Assembly: GCF_051954575.1 (NCBI RefSeq)
Contig: NZ_JBQCHP010000181.1
Location: forward strand, 1-45,333
DNA: 45,333 bases
DNA from: Dyella_B sp035690825
GTDB lineage: Bacteria; Pseudomonadota; Gammaproteobacteria; Xanthomonadales; Rhodanobacteraceae
Direction: 5' to 3'
Shown: positions 33,699 through 42,296 of the stretch, one piece after another
Layout of the letters: every line of letters starts with the position of its first letter
Position numbering within the stretch: position 1 is the first letter of the stretch
Position numbers and translations under genes: made by a program
The notes under the pieces: model-generated
What the model saw: the letters and a program-made list of their open reading frames with translations, nothing else
What the model was told of the DNA's origin: nothing
Databases searched by the model: none

Positions 33699-34835
33699 AT
33701 GAACGAGCAAGCAGAACTGCGCGACTGGTTGATCGCCCTGCGCACGCCAGGGCTGGGGCCGGGCGGATTGCGTGAGCGCCTGGCCGCATCGGACGGGCGC
33801 ATCGGCCAGGTGGTGAAGCAACTGCAGCGCCAGGCCACTTCGCTGGAGGCAGGCGCGCAAGCCTGGCTGCAGCAACCCGACGAAGCGCGCATCGCCGCCG
33901 ACCTGGCCTGGCTGCGCCAGCCCGGACACTGTCTGCTGCGCTGTACCGAGGCGGATTTCCCGCCACAGCTGGAAACCATCCCACAGCCGCCTGCCGCGCT
34001 GTTCATCGCGGGTGACGCCAGCCTATTGCTGCGCCCGCAGGTGGCGATTGTGGGCGCGCGCAGCGCCAGCATGGCGGGCAGGAATACCGCACGCGCGTTC
34101 GCGCACCACCTGGCGCTGGCCGGATTCGTCGTCACCAGCGGCCTGGCCGACGGCATCGACGGCGCGGCGCATGAGGCGGCGCTGGAAGCCGGCCAGCCCA
34201 CCATCGCGGTGATCGGCACCGGGCCGGACCTGGTCTATCCGCGCAAGCATCGCGCGCTTTCCGCGCGTGCGGCGGCGCAGGGCGCGCTGGTGAGCGAGTT
34301 CCCGCCGGGTACCGCGGCGCGGGCGGATCACTTTCCTCGGCGCAACCGCATCATCGCCGGGCTGTCGCTGGGCACCCTGGTGATCGAGGCAGGGCTGCAA
34401 TCGGGTTCGCTGATTACCGCGCGGCTGGCCGGGGAACAGGGGCGGGAGGTGTTCGCCGTGCCCGGTTCCATCCATAATCCGCTCGCCCGCGGCTGCCACC
34501 GCCTGATCCGGGATGGTGCGCGGCTGGTCGAAAGCGCTTCGGAAGTTGCAGAAACCCTGGTTCCCGCGGCGCGGGCGCTCGGGGCTGAACTGGCCCTGCG
34601 CCTGCAGGAGCCGTCCGCCGAACCCATCCGGCGAAGCTCCGGCGGCTGGCGCGACGATCCGCAATACCAGCGGCTGATGGACGTGCTCGGGCACGACCCC
34701 ATCGCCCTGGATGAGCTCTCGGCGCGCACCGGGCAGAGCGCGGGCGAGCTGTCCTCGATGCTGCTGATGCTGGAGCTGGAGTGCTGTGTGGAAGGCTTGC
34801 CGGGCGGGCGCTACCAACGGTTGCCAGGCATGTGA
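33699..34835 (+). CDS. dprA: DNA-processing protein DprA
   Basis: A 378-residue protein that loads RecA on incoming single-stranded DNA during natural transformation. The Rossmann-like core shows VAIVGARSASMAGR, VTSGLADGIDGAAHEAAL, FPRRNRIIAGLS, VIEAGLQSGSLITARLA and VPGSIHNPLARGCHRLI. A C-terminal winged-helix domain (DDPQYQRLMDVLGHDPIALDEL) ends the protein. Its presence suggests a competence-capable lineage. The smg gene often found between dprA and topA is absent. Confidence 0.96.
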   Translation: MNEQAELRDWLIALRTPGLGPGGLRERLAASDGRIGQVVKQLQRQATSLEAGAQAWLQQPDEARIAADLAWLRQPGHCLLRCTEADFPPQLETIPQPPAALFIAGDASLLLRPQVAIVGARSASMAGRNTARAFAHHLALAGFVVTSGLADGIDGAAHEAALEAGQPTIAVIGTGPDLVYPRKHRALSARAAAQGALVSEFPPGTAARADHFPRRNRIIAGLSLGTLVIEAGLQSGSLITARLAGEQGREVFAVPGSIHNPLARGCHRLIRDGARLVESASEVAETLVPAARALGAELALRLQEPSAEPIRRSSGGWRDDPQYQRLMDVLGHDPIALDELSARTGQSAGELSSMLLMLELECCVEGLPGGRYQRLPGM

Positions 34836-34972
34836 GCCGGATCGCGGAAAGGCGCGCTAGACCTCGATTTCACGCGCGCCAGCTTGACAGTCGTTAAGCC
34901 GGCGTGCTTCCAACTATAAATAGACGGCTGTTCAGGAATGGCCGCGCATGGACTTCTGGAACCCCAAGCCAC

Positions 34973-37456
34973 ATGGCAAAAAACCTGCTCATCGTCGAAT
35001 CGCCGGCCAAGGCCAAGACGATCAACAAATACCTCGGCAAGGATTTCCAAGTCCTGGCCTCCTACGGCCACGTGCGCGACCTGCTGCCGAAAGAGGGCGC
35101 GGTCGATACCGAGCACGACTTCGCCATGCGGTACGAGGTGATCGAGCGCAACGAGAAACACGTCGACGCCATCGCCAAGGCCGCCAAGGTGGCCGACGAC
35201 ATCTATCTGGCGACCGACTTGGATCGCGAGGGTGAGGCGATCAGCTGGCACATCAGCGAGATCCTCAAGGAGCGCGGCCTTGCCGACGGCAAGAAGCTGC
35301 ACCGCGTGGTGTTCTCCGAGATCACGCCGCGCGAAATCAAGGCCGCGGTGGCCGCGCCGCGCAAACTCTCGCTCGACATGGTGGACGCCCAGCAGGCGCG
35401 CCGCGCGCTGGATTACCTGGTGGGCTTCAATCTGTCGCCGGTGTTGTGGCGCAAGGTGCAGCGCGGCCTGTCCGCCGGCCGCGTGCAAAGCCCGGCGCTG
35501 CGCATGATCGTGGAGCGCGAGGAAGAAATCGAAGCCTTCGTGGCGCGCGAGTACTGGACCGTCGAGGCCCAGCTCAAGCACGCCGAGGGCGATTTCAGCG
35601 CGCGCCTCACCAAGCTCCACGGCAAGAAGTTCGAACAGTTCGACCTCACCAACGAGGCCGACGCGATGGCCGCGCGCGCGGCGCTGAAGGATGCCGCGCA
35701 CGGCCAGCTCACCGTCAGCGAAGTGGGCAGCAAGGAACGCAAGCGCCGTCCGGCGCCGCCGTTCACCACCTCCACCTTGCAGCAGGAAGCCGCGCGCAAG
35801 CTCGGCTTCGGCACCACCCGCACGATGAAGATCGCGCAGGGCCTGTACGAAGGCGTCAGCCTCGGCAGCGAAGGCAACGTCGGCCTGATCACCTACATGC
35901 GTACCGACTCCACCGCGTTGTCGGGCGAGGCGGTGGACGAACTGCGCCAGCTCATCGCGCGCGACTTCGGCGGCAAGGCGCTGCCGGACCACGCGCAGGT
36001 GTATCGCACCAAATCCAAGAATGCGCAGGAGGCGCACGAGGCGATCCGCCCGACCTCGGCCATGCGCACGCCGCGCGAGGTCGCCGCGTTCCTCAACGAC
36101 GACCAGCGCAAGCTGTACGAGCTGATCTGGAAGCGCACCGTGGCCTGCCAGATGATCCACGCCACCTTGAACACGGTGTCGGTGGATTTCGACCTCAAGC
36201 ACGTCAAGGGTGGCGATGCCGCGTTCCGCGCCACCGGCACCACCGTGGTCGATCCGGGCTTCCTGGCGGTGTACGAGGAAGGCCGCGATCAAAAGAGCGC
36301 CGAGGACGACGACGAAGGCCGCCGCCTGCCGCGCCTGAGCAAGGGCGAGCAGGTGCCGCTGAAGGACATCCTGGCCGACCAGCACTTCACCGAACCGCCG
36401 CCGCGCTACTCCGAAGCGAGCCTGGTGAAGGCGCTGGAGGAATACGGCATCGGCCGTCCGTCCACCTACGCCAGCATCATCCAGGTGCTGCAGAACCGCG
36501 AATACGTGTTGCTCGACAACCGCCGCTTCCGCCCCACCGACGTCGGCCGCGCGGTGAGCAAGTTCCTCACCCAGCATTTCACCCAGTACGTCGATTACGA
36601 CTTCACCGCCAAGCTGGAAGACGAGCTCGACGCAGTGAGCCGCGGCGAAGAAGCCTGGGTGCCGCTGATGAAACGCTTCTGGGAACCGTTCAAACAGCAA
36701 GTCGAAGAAAAAACCGAATCGGTCGACCGCAGCGAAGCCACCGGCGCGCGCGAACTGGGCACCGATCCGAAGAGCGGCAAGCCGATCTCCGTGCGCCTGG
36801 GCCGCTACGGGCCGTATGCGCAGATCGGCGACAAGGACACCGACGAAAAGCTGCAATTCGCCAGCCTGCGCCCCGGCCAGAGCATGCACACCATCACGCT
36901 GGAAGAGGCGTTGGAACTGTTCAAGCTGCCGCGCAAGCTCGGCCAGGCGGAAAACGGTGACGAGGTCAGCGTCGGCGTCGGCCGCTTCGGTCCATTCGTG
37001 AAGCAAGGCAGCACCTATGCCTCGCTCAAGCCGGAAGACGATCCGTACACCATCGAGCTGCCGCGCGCGCTGCAGATCGTGCAGGAAAAACTGGAACTGC
37101 TCGCCAACCGCGTGATCCAGGATTTCGGCAACGGCGTACAGGTGCTCAATGGCCGATATGGCCCGTACATCACCGATGGCGACAAGAACGCGCGCATTCC
37201 CAAGGATCAGGATCCCAAGGAACTGACCGAAGCCAAATGCCTGGAACTGCTCGCTGCCGCGCCGGCCAAGAAGGGCGGTCGCTTCGGCCGCAAGTCGGCG
37301 GCCAAGGGTGCGCCGGCGAAGAAGGCTGCGGCGAAAAAGACCGCGACCAAGAAGGCTGCGGCCAAGAAGGCGCCGGCAAAGAAAACCGCAGCAAAGAAAA
37401 CGGCCGCCAAGAAAGCGCCGGCGAAGAAAGCGGCAAGCAAGAAGGCCGAGGCCTGA
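34973..37456 (+). CDS. topA: DNA topoisomerase I
   Basis: An 827-residue type IA topoisomerase that relaxes negative supercoils. ATG 34973 (MAKNLLIVESPAKAKTI) starts the TOPRIM domain, with DLDREGEAISWH as its metal site. The catalytic Tyr308 lies in GLITYMRTDS. After the core come three short units with LGRYGPYAQIGD, VGRFGPFVKQGS and NGRYGPYITDGD, the C-terminal strand repeats of the zinc-free type. No CxxC zinc fingers are visible. The last 65 residues are a Lys/Ala/Pro tail of AKKAAAKKTA repeats, probably a disordered DNA-binding tail. Confidence 0.97.
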   Translation: MAKNLLIVESPAKAKTINKYLGKDFQVLASYGHVRDLLPKEGAVDTEHDFAMRYEVIERNEKHVDAIAKAAKVADDIYLATDLDREGEAISWHISEILKERGLADGKKLHRVVFSEITPREIKAAVAAPRKLSLDMVDAQQARRALDYLVGFNLSPVLWRKVQRGLSAGRVQSPALRMIVEREEEIEAFVAREYWTVEAQLKHAEGDFSARLTKLHGKKFEQFDLTNEADAMAARAALKDAAHGQLTVSEVGSKERKRRPAPPFTTSTLQQEAARKLGFGTTRTMKIAQGLYEGVSLGSEGNVGLITYMRTDSTALSGEAVDELRQLIARDFGGKALPDHAQVYRTKSKNAQEAHEAIRPTSAMRTPREVAAFLNDDQRKLYELIWKRTVACQMIHATLNTVSVDFDLKHVKGGDAAFRATGTTVVDPGFLAVYEEGRDQKSAEDDDEGRRLPRLSKGEQVPLKDILADQHFTEPPPRYSEASLVKALEEYGIGRPSTYASIIQVLQNREYVLLDNRRFRPTDVGRAVSKFLTQHFTQYVDYDFTAKLEDELDAVSRGEEAWVPLMKRFWEPFKQQVEEKTESVDRSEATGARELGTDPKSGKPISVRLGRYGPYAQIGDKDTDEKLQFASLRPGQSMHTITLEEALELFKLPRKLGQAENGDEVSVGVGRFGPFVKQGSTYASLKPEDDPYTIELPRALQIVQEKLELLANRVIQDFGNGVQVLNGRYGPYITDGDKNARIPKDQDPKELTEAKCLELLAAAPAKKGGRFGRKSAAKGAPAKKAAAKKTATKKAAAKKAPAKKTAAKKTAAKKAPAKKAASKKAEA

Positions 37457-37510
37457 TCTTCGCGCGGTGCTTTTTTGGCAATAACGTGAAGTCTACGCTT
37501 GCCGCAATCT

Positions 37511-37551
37511 GCCCCCTCCCCTGCGAAGTAGGGGAGGGCTAGGGTGGGGTC
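37511..37551 (+). repeat. REP-like palindromic repeat, copy 7
   Basis: CCCCCTCCCCTGCGAAGTAGGGGAGGG with the tail CTAGGGTGGGG. Faces copy 8 as an inverted pair in the topA-tsaC gap, which otherwise holds nothing notable. Confidence 0.8.
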
Positions 37552-37593
37552 ACGCAACCTGGCGTTGAACTCAAGCTGCGCGGCAAGCGCATG

Positions 37594-37633
37594 CAACCCC
37601 ACCCCAACCCTCCCCTGCACGCAGGGGAGGGAG
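37594..37633 (-). repeat. REP-like palindromic repeat, copy 8
   Basis: ACCCCACCCCAACC followed by CTCCCCTGCACGCAGGGGAG. With copy 7 it can form a long stem of about 120 bases downstream of topA. Confidence 0.8.
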
Positions 37634-37675
37634 CAACTGTTCGCGTAGACACGATTCGGGGAAGAAAGCCACCGT

Positions 37676-38248
37676 ATGCCTACACGTTTCGCTCTTACCG
37701 AAGTACAAGCCGCGGCGGACCTTTTACGCAAAGGCGCCGTCATCGCCTACCCCACCGAAGCGGTCTTCGGCCTCGGCTGCGACCCGCATGACCACGCCGC
37801 CTTCGCGCGCATCTTCGAACTGAAGCAGCGTCCGGCCACGCAAGGCGTGCTGCTGATCGCCGCCGATTTCGCACAGATCACCCACTACGTGGACATGGCC
37901 AAGGTGCCTCCGGGCGTGCTGGCGCAGGTCAGGGCGAGTTGGCCGGGGCCGTACACCTGGGTGTTTCCACGCAGTGCCGAGGTGCCCGACTGGGTGGCCG
38001 GCGCGCACGCGGGCATCGCGCTGCGGGTCACCGCGCATGGTCCGGCCGCCGCGCTGTGCCGCGCCTTCGGCGGCGCCCTGGTATCGACCAGCGCCAATCC
38101 CCACGGCCAGCCGCCTGCGCGCGACTTGGCCACGCTCGAGGCCTATTTCGGCGCTGCGCTGGACGGGGTGATCGATGCGCCGCTGGGCGGCGCCGCCTCG
38201 CCCACCACCATCCGGGATGCATTGACAGGCGCTATCATCCGAACCTGA
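37676..38248 (+). CDS. tsaC: L-threonylcarbamoyladenylate synthase TsaC
   Basis: A 190-residue YrdC/Sua5-fold enzyme that makes threonylcarbamoyl-AMP from threonine, bicarbonate and ATP for the t6A modification of ANN-decoding tRNAs. GAVIAYPTEAVFGLGCDP is the family start. ELKQRPATQGVLLIA and STSANPHGQPPARD complete the active-site pattern. Length is that of the short TsaC form rather than Sua5. One of its substrates would be the intron-containing tRNA-Ile of this window. ATG 37676 fits. Confidence 0.96.
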   Translation: MPTRFALTEVQAAADLLRKGAVIAYPTEAVFGLGCDPHDHAAFARIFELKQRPATQGVLLIAADFAQITHYVDMAKVPPGVLAQVRASWPGPYTWVFPRSAEVPDWVAGAHAGIALRVTAHGPAAALCRAFGGALVSTSANPHGQPPARDLATLEAYFGAALDGVIDAPLGGAASPTTIRDALTGAIIRT

Positions 38249-38387
38249 ATCCCGCGGAACAGGCCTGGGGCGCGGTGGGCGCCGATTCAGCCGCCAACCT
38301 GAGGATGAGGGGCAAATTCCAGACGCCGGCGCACCGACCGACTTGGCCGGCCTGGGATTGGCATGGTCAGCAACCAGGAGCCTGTGC

Positions 38388-39758
38388 GTGGCGATCGTCT
38401 ACGACACCTATCAACGCGACGAAGCGGAACGCCTGCTGCCGCTGTTGAAGATGGATGATCCGCATCGCATCGTGGCGATGCACGACGGGCAGGCGATCAG
38501 CGCCGCGCAATTCGTCGCGCACGTGCAGCGCGTCGCCGCGCAGTTGCCGGAAGGCCCGGCGGCGGTGAATCTGTGCGAAGACCGTTACGCTTTCCTGGTC
38601 GCCTTCTGCGCCATCGCGCTGCGCGGCCAGGCCAACCTGTTGCCGCCCTCGCGCGCGCCGCAGGCGGTGGACGAGGTGATGGCGGCGCATCCGGGCTGCC
38701 ATGCCGTGGGCGATTGCCCCTTGCATCCGGCGCCGCAGCGTTTCCACGTGCTGCCGCCCCTGCCCGTGCACGAGACGGTTTCAGCTGACCTCGCATGGCC
38801 GGCCATGCCAGCACTGCAGACCGTGGCGGTGGGCTACACCTCCGGCTCCACCGGCTCGCCGCGTCCGAATGCCAAGACCTGGCGCAGCCTGCATGCCAGC
38901 ACCGCCGGCAACCTGCGCATGCTGCACCAGGTGGTCGGTGAGCGCTTTTCGGTAGTGGCGACCGTGCCGCCGCAACATATCTACGGCGTGGAAATGTCGA
39001 TCCTGCTGCCGTTGCTGGGCGACGTGCAGGTGCATTCGGGCCGCCCGTTCTTTCCGGCCGACATCGCCGTGGCGCTGGAAAGCATGCCGGCGCCGCGCGT
39101 GCTGGTGACCACGCCGGTGCATCTGCGCGCGCTGGTGGCCTCGGGCGTCACGCTGCCGCCGCTGGCCGCGATGCTCTCGGCCACCGCGCCGATGCCACCC
39201 GAACTGGCGGCGCAGGCCGAGCAAGCGTTCGATGCGCCCTTGCTCGAGGTTTTCGGCTCCACCGAAACCTGCGCCTTCGCCTCGCGCCGCGTTACCGTGG
39301 ACAGCCGCTGGTCGCTCTATCACGGCGTGCACCTGCACCCGCAACCGGACGGCACGCAGATCGAAGCTCCACAGCTCGATGCGCCCACCGTGCTGGCCGA
39401 CATCGTCACCCTGCACGGTGAAGGCCGTAGCTTCGAACTGTGCGGGCGCCATGCCGACCTGCTCGAGATCGCCGGCAAGCGCGCGTCGCTGGGCGACCTC
39501 ACGCGCCGCCTGCTGAACATCCCCGGCGTGGACGACGGCGTGGTGTTCCAACTGGACGACGCCGACGCCATTGGCGTGCGGCGCATCGCGGCGCTGGTGG
39601 TGGCGCCCGGGCTGGACGAACACGCCATCCTGGATACGCTGCGCGCCGCCATCGACCCCGTGTTCCTGCCACGCCCGCTACGCCTGGTCGATCGCCTGCC
39701 GCGCAACGAAACCGGCAAATTGCCGCGCGCGGCCTTGCTGGACTTGCTACACACCTGA
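38388..39758 (+). CDS. AMP-forming acyl/aryl adenylating enzyme (ANL superfamily)
   Basis: A 456-residue adenylating enzyme. GTG 38388 is chosen for CCAGGAG seven bases upstream; TTG 38343 is the longer alternative. The phosphate-binding loop is VGYTSGSTGSPRPNAKTW, with PPQHIYGVE, VFGSTETCAFASR (the adenosine motif) and the C-terminal NETGKLPRAALLDLL carrying the catalytic Lys of the A10 motif. These enzymes activate fatty or aromatic acids as acyl-AMP. The size and style recall adenylating enzymes of aryl-polyene/xanthomonadin pathways, but no other pathway gene is nearby, so the substrate is open. Confidence 0.85.
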   Translation: MAIVYDTYQRDEAERLLPLLKMDDPHRIVAMHDGQAISAAQFVAHVQRVAAQLPEGPAAVNLCEDRYAFLVAFCAIALRGQANLLPPSRAPQAVDEVMAAHPGCHAVGDCPLHPAPQRFHVLPPLPVHETVSADLAWPAMPALQTVAVGYTSGSTGSPRPNAKTWRSLHASTAGNLRMLHQVVGERFSVVATVPPQHIYGVEMSILLPLLGDVQVHSGRPFFPADIAVALESMPAPRVLVTTPVHLRALVASGVTLPPLAAMLSATAPMPPELAAQAEQAFDAPLLEVFGSTETCAFASRRVTVDSRWSLYHGVHLHPQPDGTQIEAPQLDAPTVLADIVTLHGEGRSFELCGRHADLLEIAGKRASLGDLTRRLLNIPGVDDGVVFQLDDADAIGVRRIAALVVAPGLDEHAILDTLRAAIDPVFLPRPLRLVDRLPRNETGKLPRAALLDLLHT

Positions 39759-39772
39759 CCCTCGCCGACCCC

Positions 39773-39838
39773 GTAGGCTGGGATGACAATCCCAGCTGTC
39801 CCGTCTTGCTGGGTGCCGGGATTGCCATCCCAGCCTAC
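39773..39838. repeat. GTAGGCTGGGATGACAATCCCAGC palindrome
   Basis: GTAGGCTGGGAT...ATCCCAGC is matched by GCTGGG...ATCCCAGCCTAC, a two-stem palindrome in the gap between the adenylating enzyme and purD. It is a variant of the GTAGGTTGGGG family. Confidence 0.7.
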
Positions 39839-39879
39839 AATGCGCGTTCTTGTGTGGTTTTTAAGCAGTTGGAGCAGGC

Positions 39880-41160
39880 ATGAAGGTTCTGGTGATCGGC
39901 AACGGCGGGCGCGAGCACGCGCTGGCGTGGAAACTCAAGCAATCGCGCCGCGTCAGCGAAGTGATCGTGGCGCCCGGCAATGCCGGCACGGCGCGCGAGC
40001 ACGGCGTACACAACGCCGATGTGGCGGTGACCGACATCGAGGGCCTGCTCAAACTCGCCAAGGCCGAAAAAATAGAGCTGACCGTGGTCGGCCCCGAAGT
40101 GCCGCTGGTGGCCGGTGTGGTCGACAAGTTCCGCGCGGCGGGCCTGCGCATTTTCGGGCCGCGCGCGATCGCCGCGCAGTTGGAAGGCTCCAAGGCCTTC
40201 GCCAAAGATTTCCTGCTACGCCACAACATTCCGACCGCACGCTATGCGGTGTTCACCGAACTCAACAAAGCATTGGCTTACGTGCGCGAACACGGTGCGC
40301 CGATCGTGATCAAGGCCGATGGCCTGGCGGCGGGCAAGGGTGTCGTGGTGGCGCTGACGCTGGGCGACGCCGAACTCGCCTTGCACGATATGCTCGGCGC
40401 GCATGCCTTCGGCGATGCATCCTCGCGCGTGGTGATCGAGGAATTCCTCGACGGCGAGGAAGCCAGCTACATCGTGATGAGCGACGGCTCCCTCGCGCTG
40501 CCGATGGCCAGCAGCCAGGACCACAAGCGCCGCGACGACAACGACCTCGGTCCCAACACCGGCGGCATGGGCGCCTATTCGCCCGCGCCGGTGGTCACGC
40601 CCGAAGTGGAAAAACGCATCCTCAAGGAAGTCATCGAGCCGACCCTGCGCGGCATGGCCGCCGAAGGCGCGCCGTTCATCGGCTTCCTCTACGCCGGCCT
40701 GATGATCGACAAGCACGGCGCACCGAAAGTGATCGAATTCAACGTACGCTTCGGCGATCCCGAAACGCAGCCGATCATGCTGCGCCTGAAATCCGACCTG
40801 GTCGACCTGATCGAATCGGCGCTGGACGGCAATTTGCACCACACACACGTGCAATGGGACGTGCGTCCCTCCATCGGCGTGGTGATGGCGGCGCGTGGCT
40901 ATCCGGCCAAGGTGCAAAGCGGTGACGTGATCGAAGGATTGGATACGGAATTCGGCGCAGACGTGAAAGTGTTCCACGCTGGCACCAAGCTCGACGCGCA
41001 CGGCCATGCCGTTACCGCGGGCGGCCGGGTGTTGACCGTCTGCGCACTGGGCAAGGACATCGCGGCGGCGCGTGAACATGCCTACGAGGCGATCAGGAAG
41101 ATTCACTTCGATGGTGCGTTCTGCCGCAAGGACATTGCGCATCGCGCACTGCACCGCTGA
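39880..41160 (+). CDS. purD: Phosphoribosylamine-glycine ligase
   Basis: A 426-residue ATP-grasp enzyme that joins phosphoribosylamine and glycine in purine synthesis. It starts MKVLVIGNGGREHALAWKL. VIKADGLAAGKGVVVA is the ATP-binding glycine loop, and DNDLGPNTGGMGAYSP and EFNVRFGDPETQ carry the metal and substrate residues. Length is as in the family. purH, its common neighbour, is not in the window upstream. ATG 39880 is the natural start. Confidence 0.98.
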   Translation: MKVLVIGNGGREHALAWKLKQSRRVSEVIVAPGNAGTAREHGVHNADVAVTDIEGLLKLAKAEKIELTVVGPEVPLVAGVVDKFRAAGLRIFGPRAIAAQLEGSKAFAKDFLLRHNIPTARYAVFTELNKALAYVREHGAPIVIKADGLAAGKGVVVALTLGDAELALHDMLGAHAFGDASSRVVIEEFLDGEEASYIVMSDGSLALPMASSQDHKRRDDNDLGPNTGGMGAYSPAPVVTPEVEKRILKEVIEPTLRGMAAEGAPFIGFLYAGLMIDKHGAPKVIEFNVRFGDPETQPIMLRLKSDLVDLIESALDGNLHHTHVQWDVRPSIGVVMAARGYPAKVQSGDVIEGLDTEFGADVKVFHAGTKLDAHGHAVTAGGRVLTVCALGKDIAAAREHAYEAIRKIHFDGAFCRKDIAHRALHR

Positions 41161-41161
41161 C

Positions 41162-41216
41162 GTAGGTTGGGGTGCAAACCCCAACGCACGGACATGGCAA
41201 GGTTGGGGTTTGCACC
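41162..41216. repeat. GTAGGTTGGGG palindrome directly after purD
   Basis: GTAGGTTGGGGTGCAAACCCC with GGGGTTTGCACCC on the other side of a short spacer begins two bases after the purD stop. It merges with the composite element that follows. Confidence 0.7.
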
Positions 41217-41400
41217 CTGATATATCCCCATGTTTTTTAGGTGGCGCCCCCAACAAAATCAAAGAGTAATCGGCACCCAGATCTTTCTGGCCGTCATTCC
41301 CGCGAAAGCGCCTCCGCTTTCGCGGGAATGACGGCATCTGGGCACGTGTGCGCGTAAACGAAAAACGCGAGGATATATCAGGGTTTGCACCCCAACCTAC
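41194..41400. repeat. Composite nested palindromic element B
   Basis: Outer arms GGTTTGCACCCTGATATATCC and GGATATATCAGGGTTTGCACC are inverted. Inside lies CGTCATTCCCGCGAAAGCG...CGCTTTCGCGGGAATGACG (41291-41334). The layout matches element A at 20823-21138. It fills the gap between convergent purD and the GFA gene. Confidence 0.75.
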
Positions 41401-41816
41401 GTGAAGGTCACGCTCCCGATCCAATTTCGCTTGCGCCTGGCCAGGCGATCGTCCGTGTTCTCGCCCTCGACGGTCGAGGATGCATGTTTCAGCAGTGCGC
41501 GATCCACGTTCTCGAACGTGTTCACGTTCACCACGGCATAGAGCTTTCCGTCGATCGCGCTGGTGACCAAGGGCACCACGCCGCATTGCGTGCAAATATG
41601 GAAATCGGCCGTTTCCGTGTCGAACGCGTAGCGCGATACCAGCGTCGGATCTTTCACCCGCACGCTCAACGAGCCAGCTGGATACGACGTCCACACGCCG
41701 CCATGCTTGCTGCAGAACGTGCAGGTGCAGGCGCGCGCCGGAATTTCTTCAGGATCCGGCGACCAGTCGAGGGTGAAGCTGAGGTTTCCGCAGTGGCAGC
41801 TTCCGGCGATCAGCAT
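41397..41816 (-). CDS. GFA-family zinc protein
   Basis: A 139-residue protein starting at ATG 41816 (MLIAGSCHCGNLSF). Cysteine motifs CHC, CTCTFC and CTQC are in the order of the GFA (glutathione-dependent formaldehyde-activating/CENP-V) fold, which binds zinc. The enzyme role of most members, including formaldehyde use, is unproven. The longer frame to 41864 overlaps the neighbouring membrane gene. The stop lies at the edge of composite element B. Confidence 0.9.
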   Translation of the reverse strand: MLIAGSCHCGNLSFTLDWSPDPEEIPARACTCTFCSKHGGVWTSYPAGSLSVRVKDPTLVSRYAFDTETADFHICTQCGVVPLVTSAIDGKLYAVVNVNTFENVDRALLKHASSTVEGENTDDRLARRKRNWIGSVTFT

Positions 41817-41856
41817 GGTCTGTTCGTTAATGGCATGTTCCGCGCGCGAGCATACG

Positions 41857-42222
41857 TCATGCACGCGTGCGGCGCTTGCGCAGCAGCCACACGTACACCG
41901 ATAGATTCACGATCAGCACCGCCGCGCCTAGGGCGAACTGGATGTTGCGGGTCAGGCCGTCCGGGTAGATCGTGGCGGTGAGGTAATGGCCGATGCAATC
42001 GCCTTCGTAGGCGGCCTTTCCGGCACGCATGCGAAAATCGTTTTCGATGGAGGTCAACGGGCAGATCGTCCCGCTCGCCTCGACGAACACGCCCCACGCC
42101 GCCGCGGGCAACTGCAACCACGGAATCCAGCGCCACTTCAGCGCAAGCAGCGCGCCCAGGCAGACAAACAGAATGAAGGCCAGATGCAAGGCAAGCACGG
42201 CGTCGGCAAGAAACAGGTACAC
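41857..42222 (-). CDS. DUF2784 membrane protein
   Basis: A 121-residue protein with about three or four membrane helices, starting at GTG 42222 (MYLFLADAVLALHLAFILFV). WRWIPWLQLPAAAWGVFVE and CPLTSIENDFR are conserved DUF2784 features. No function is known. It is 40 bases upstream of the GFA gene on the same strand and divergent from the MFS-PlsC gene. Confidence 0.88.
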   Translation of the reverse strand: MYLFLADAVLALHLAFILFVCLGALLALKWRWIPWLQLPAAAWGVFVEASGTICPLTSIENDFRMRAGKAAYEGDCIGHYLTATIYPDGLTRNIQFALGAAVLIVNLSVYVWLLRKRRTRA

Positions 42223-42296
42223 GGGGGAGGGTAGTCGCTCGTGACGGAAGCGGCTTTCACGCTACGCTAGTGGCGTTCCGTTTGCCAAGGATCCGC

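Noticed and set aside
34884..34920. TTGACA and TATAAA as a topA promoter
   Set aside because: The boxes are about 25 bases apart, too far for a sigma-70 promoter.
34811..37006. A 731-codon open frame on the minus strand opposite topA
   Set aside because: It mirrors the topA codon pattern and has no family features; topA on the other strand is certain.
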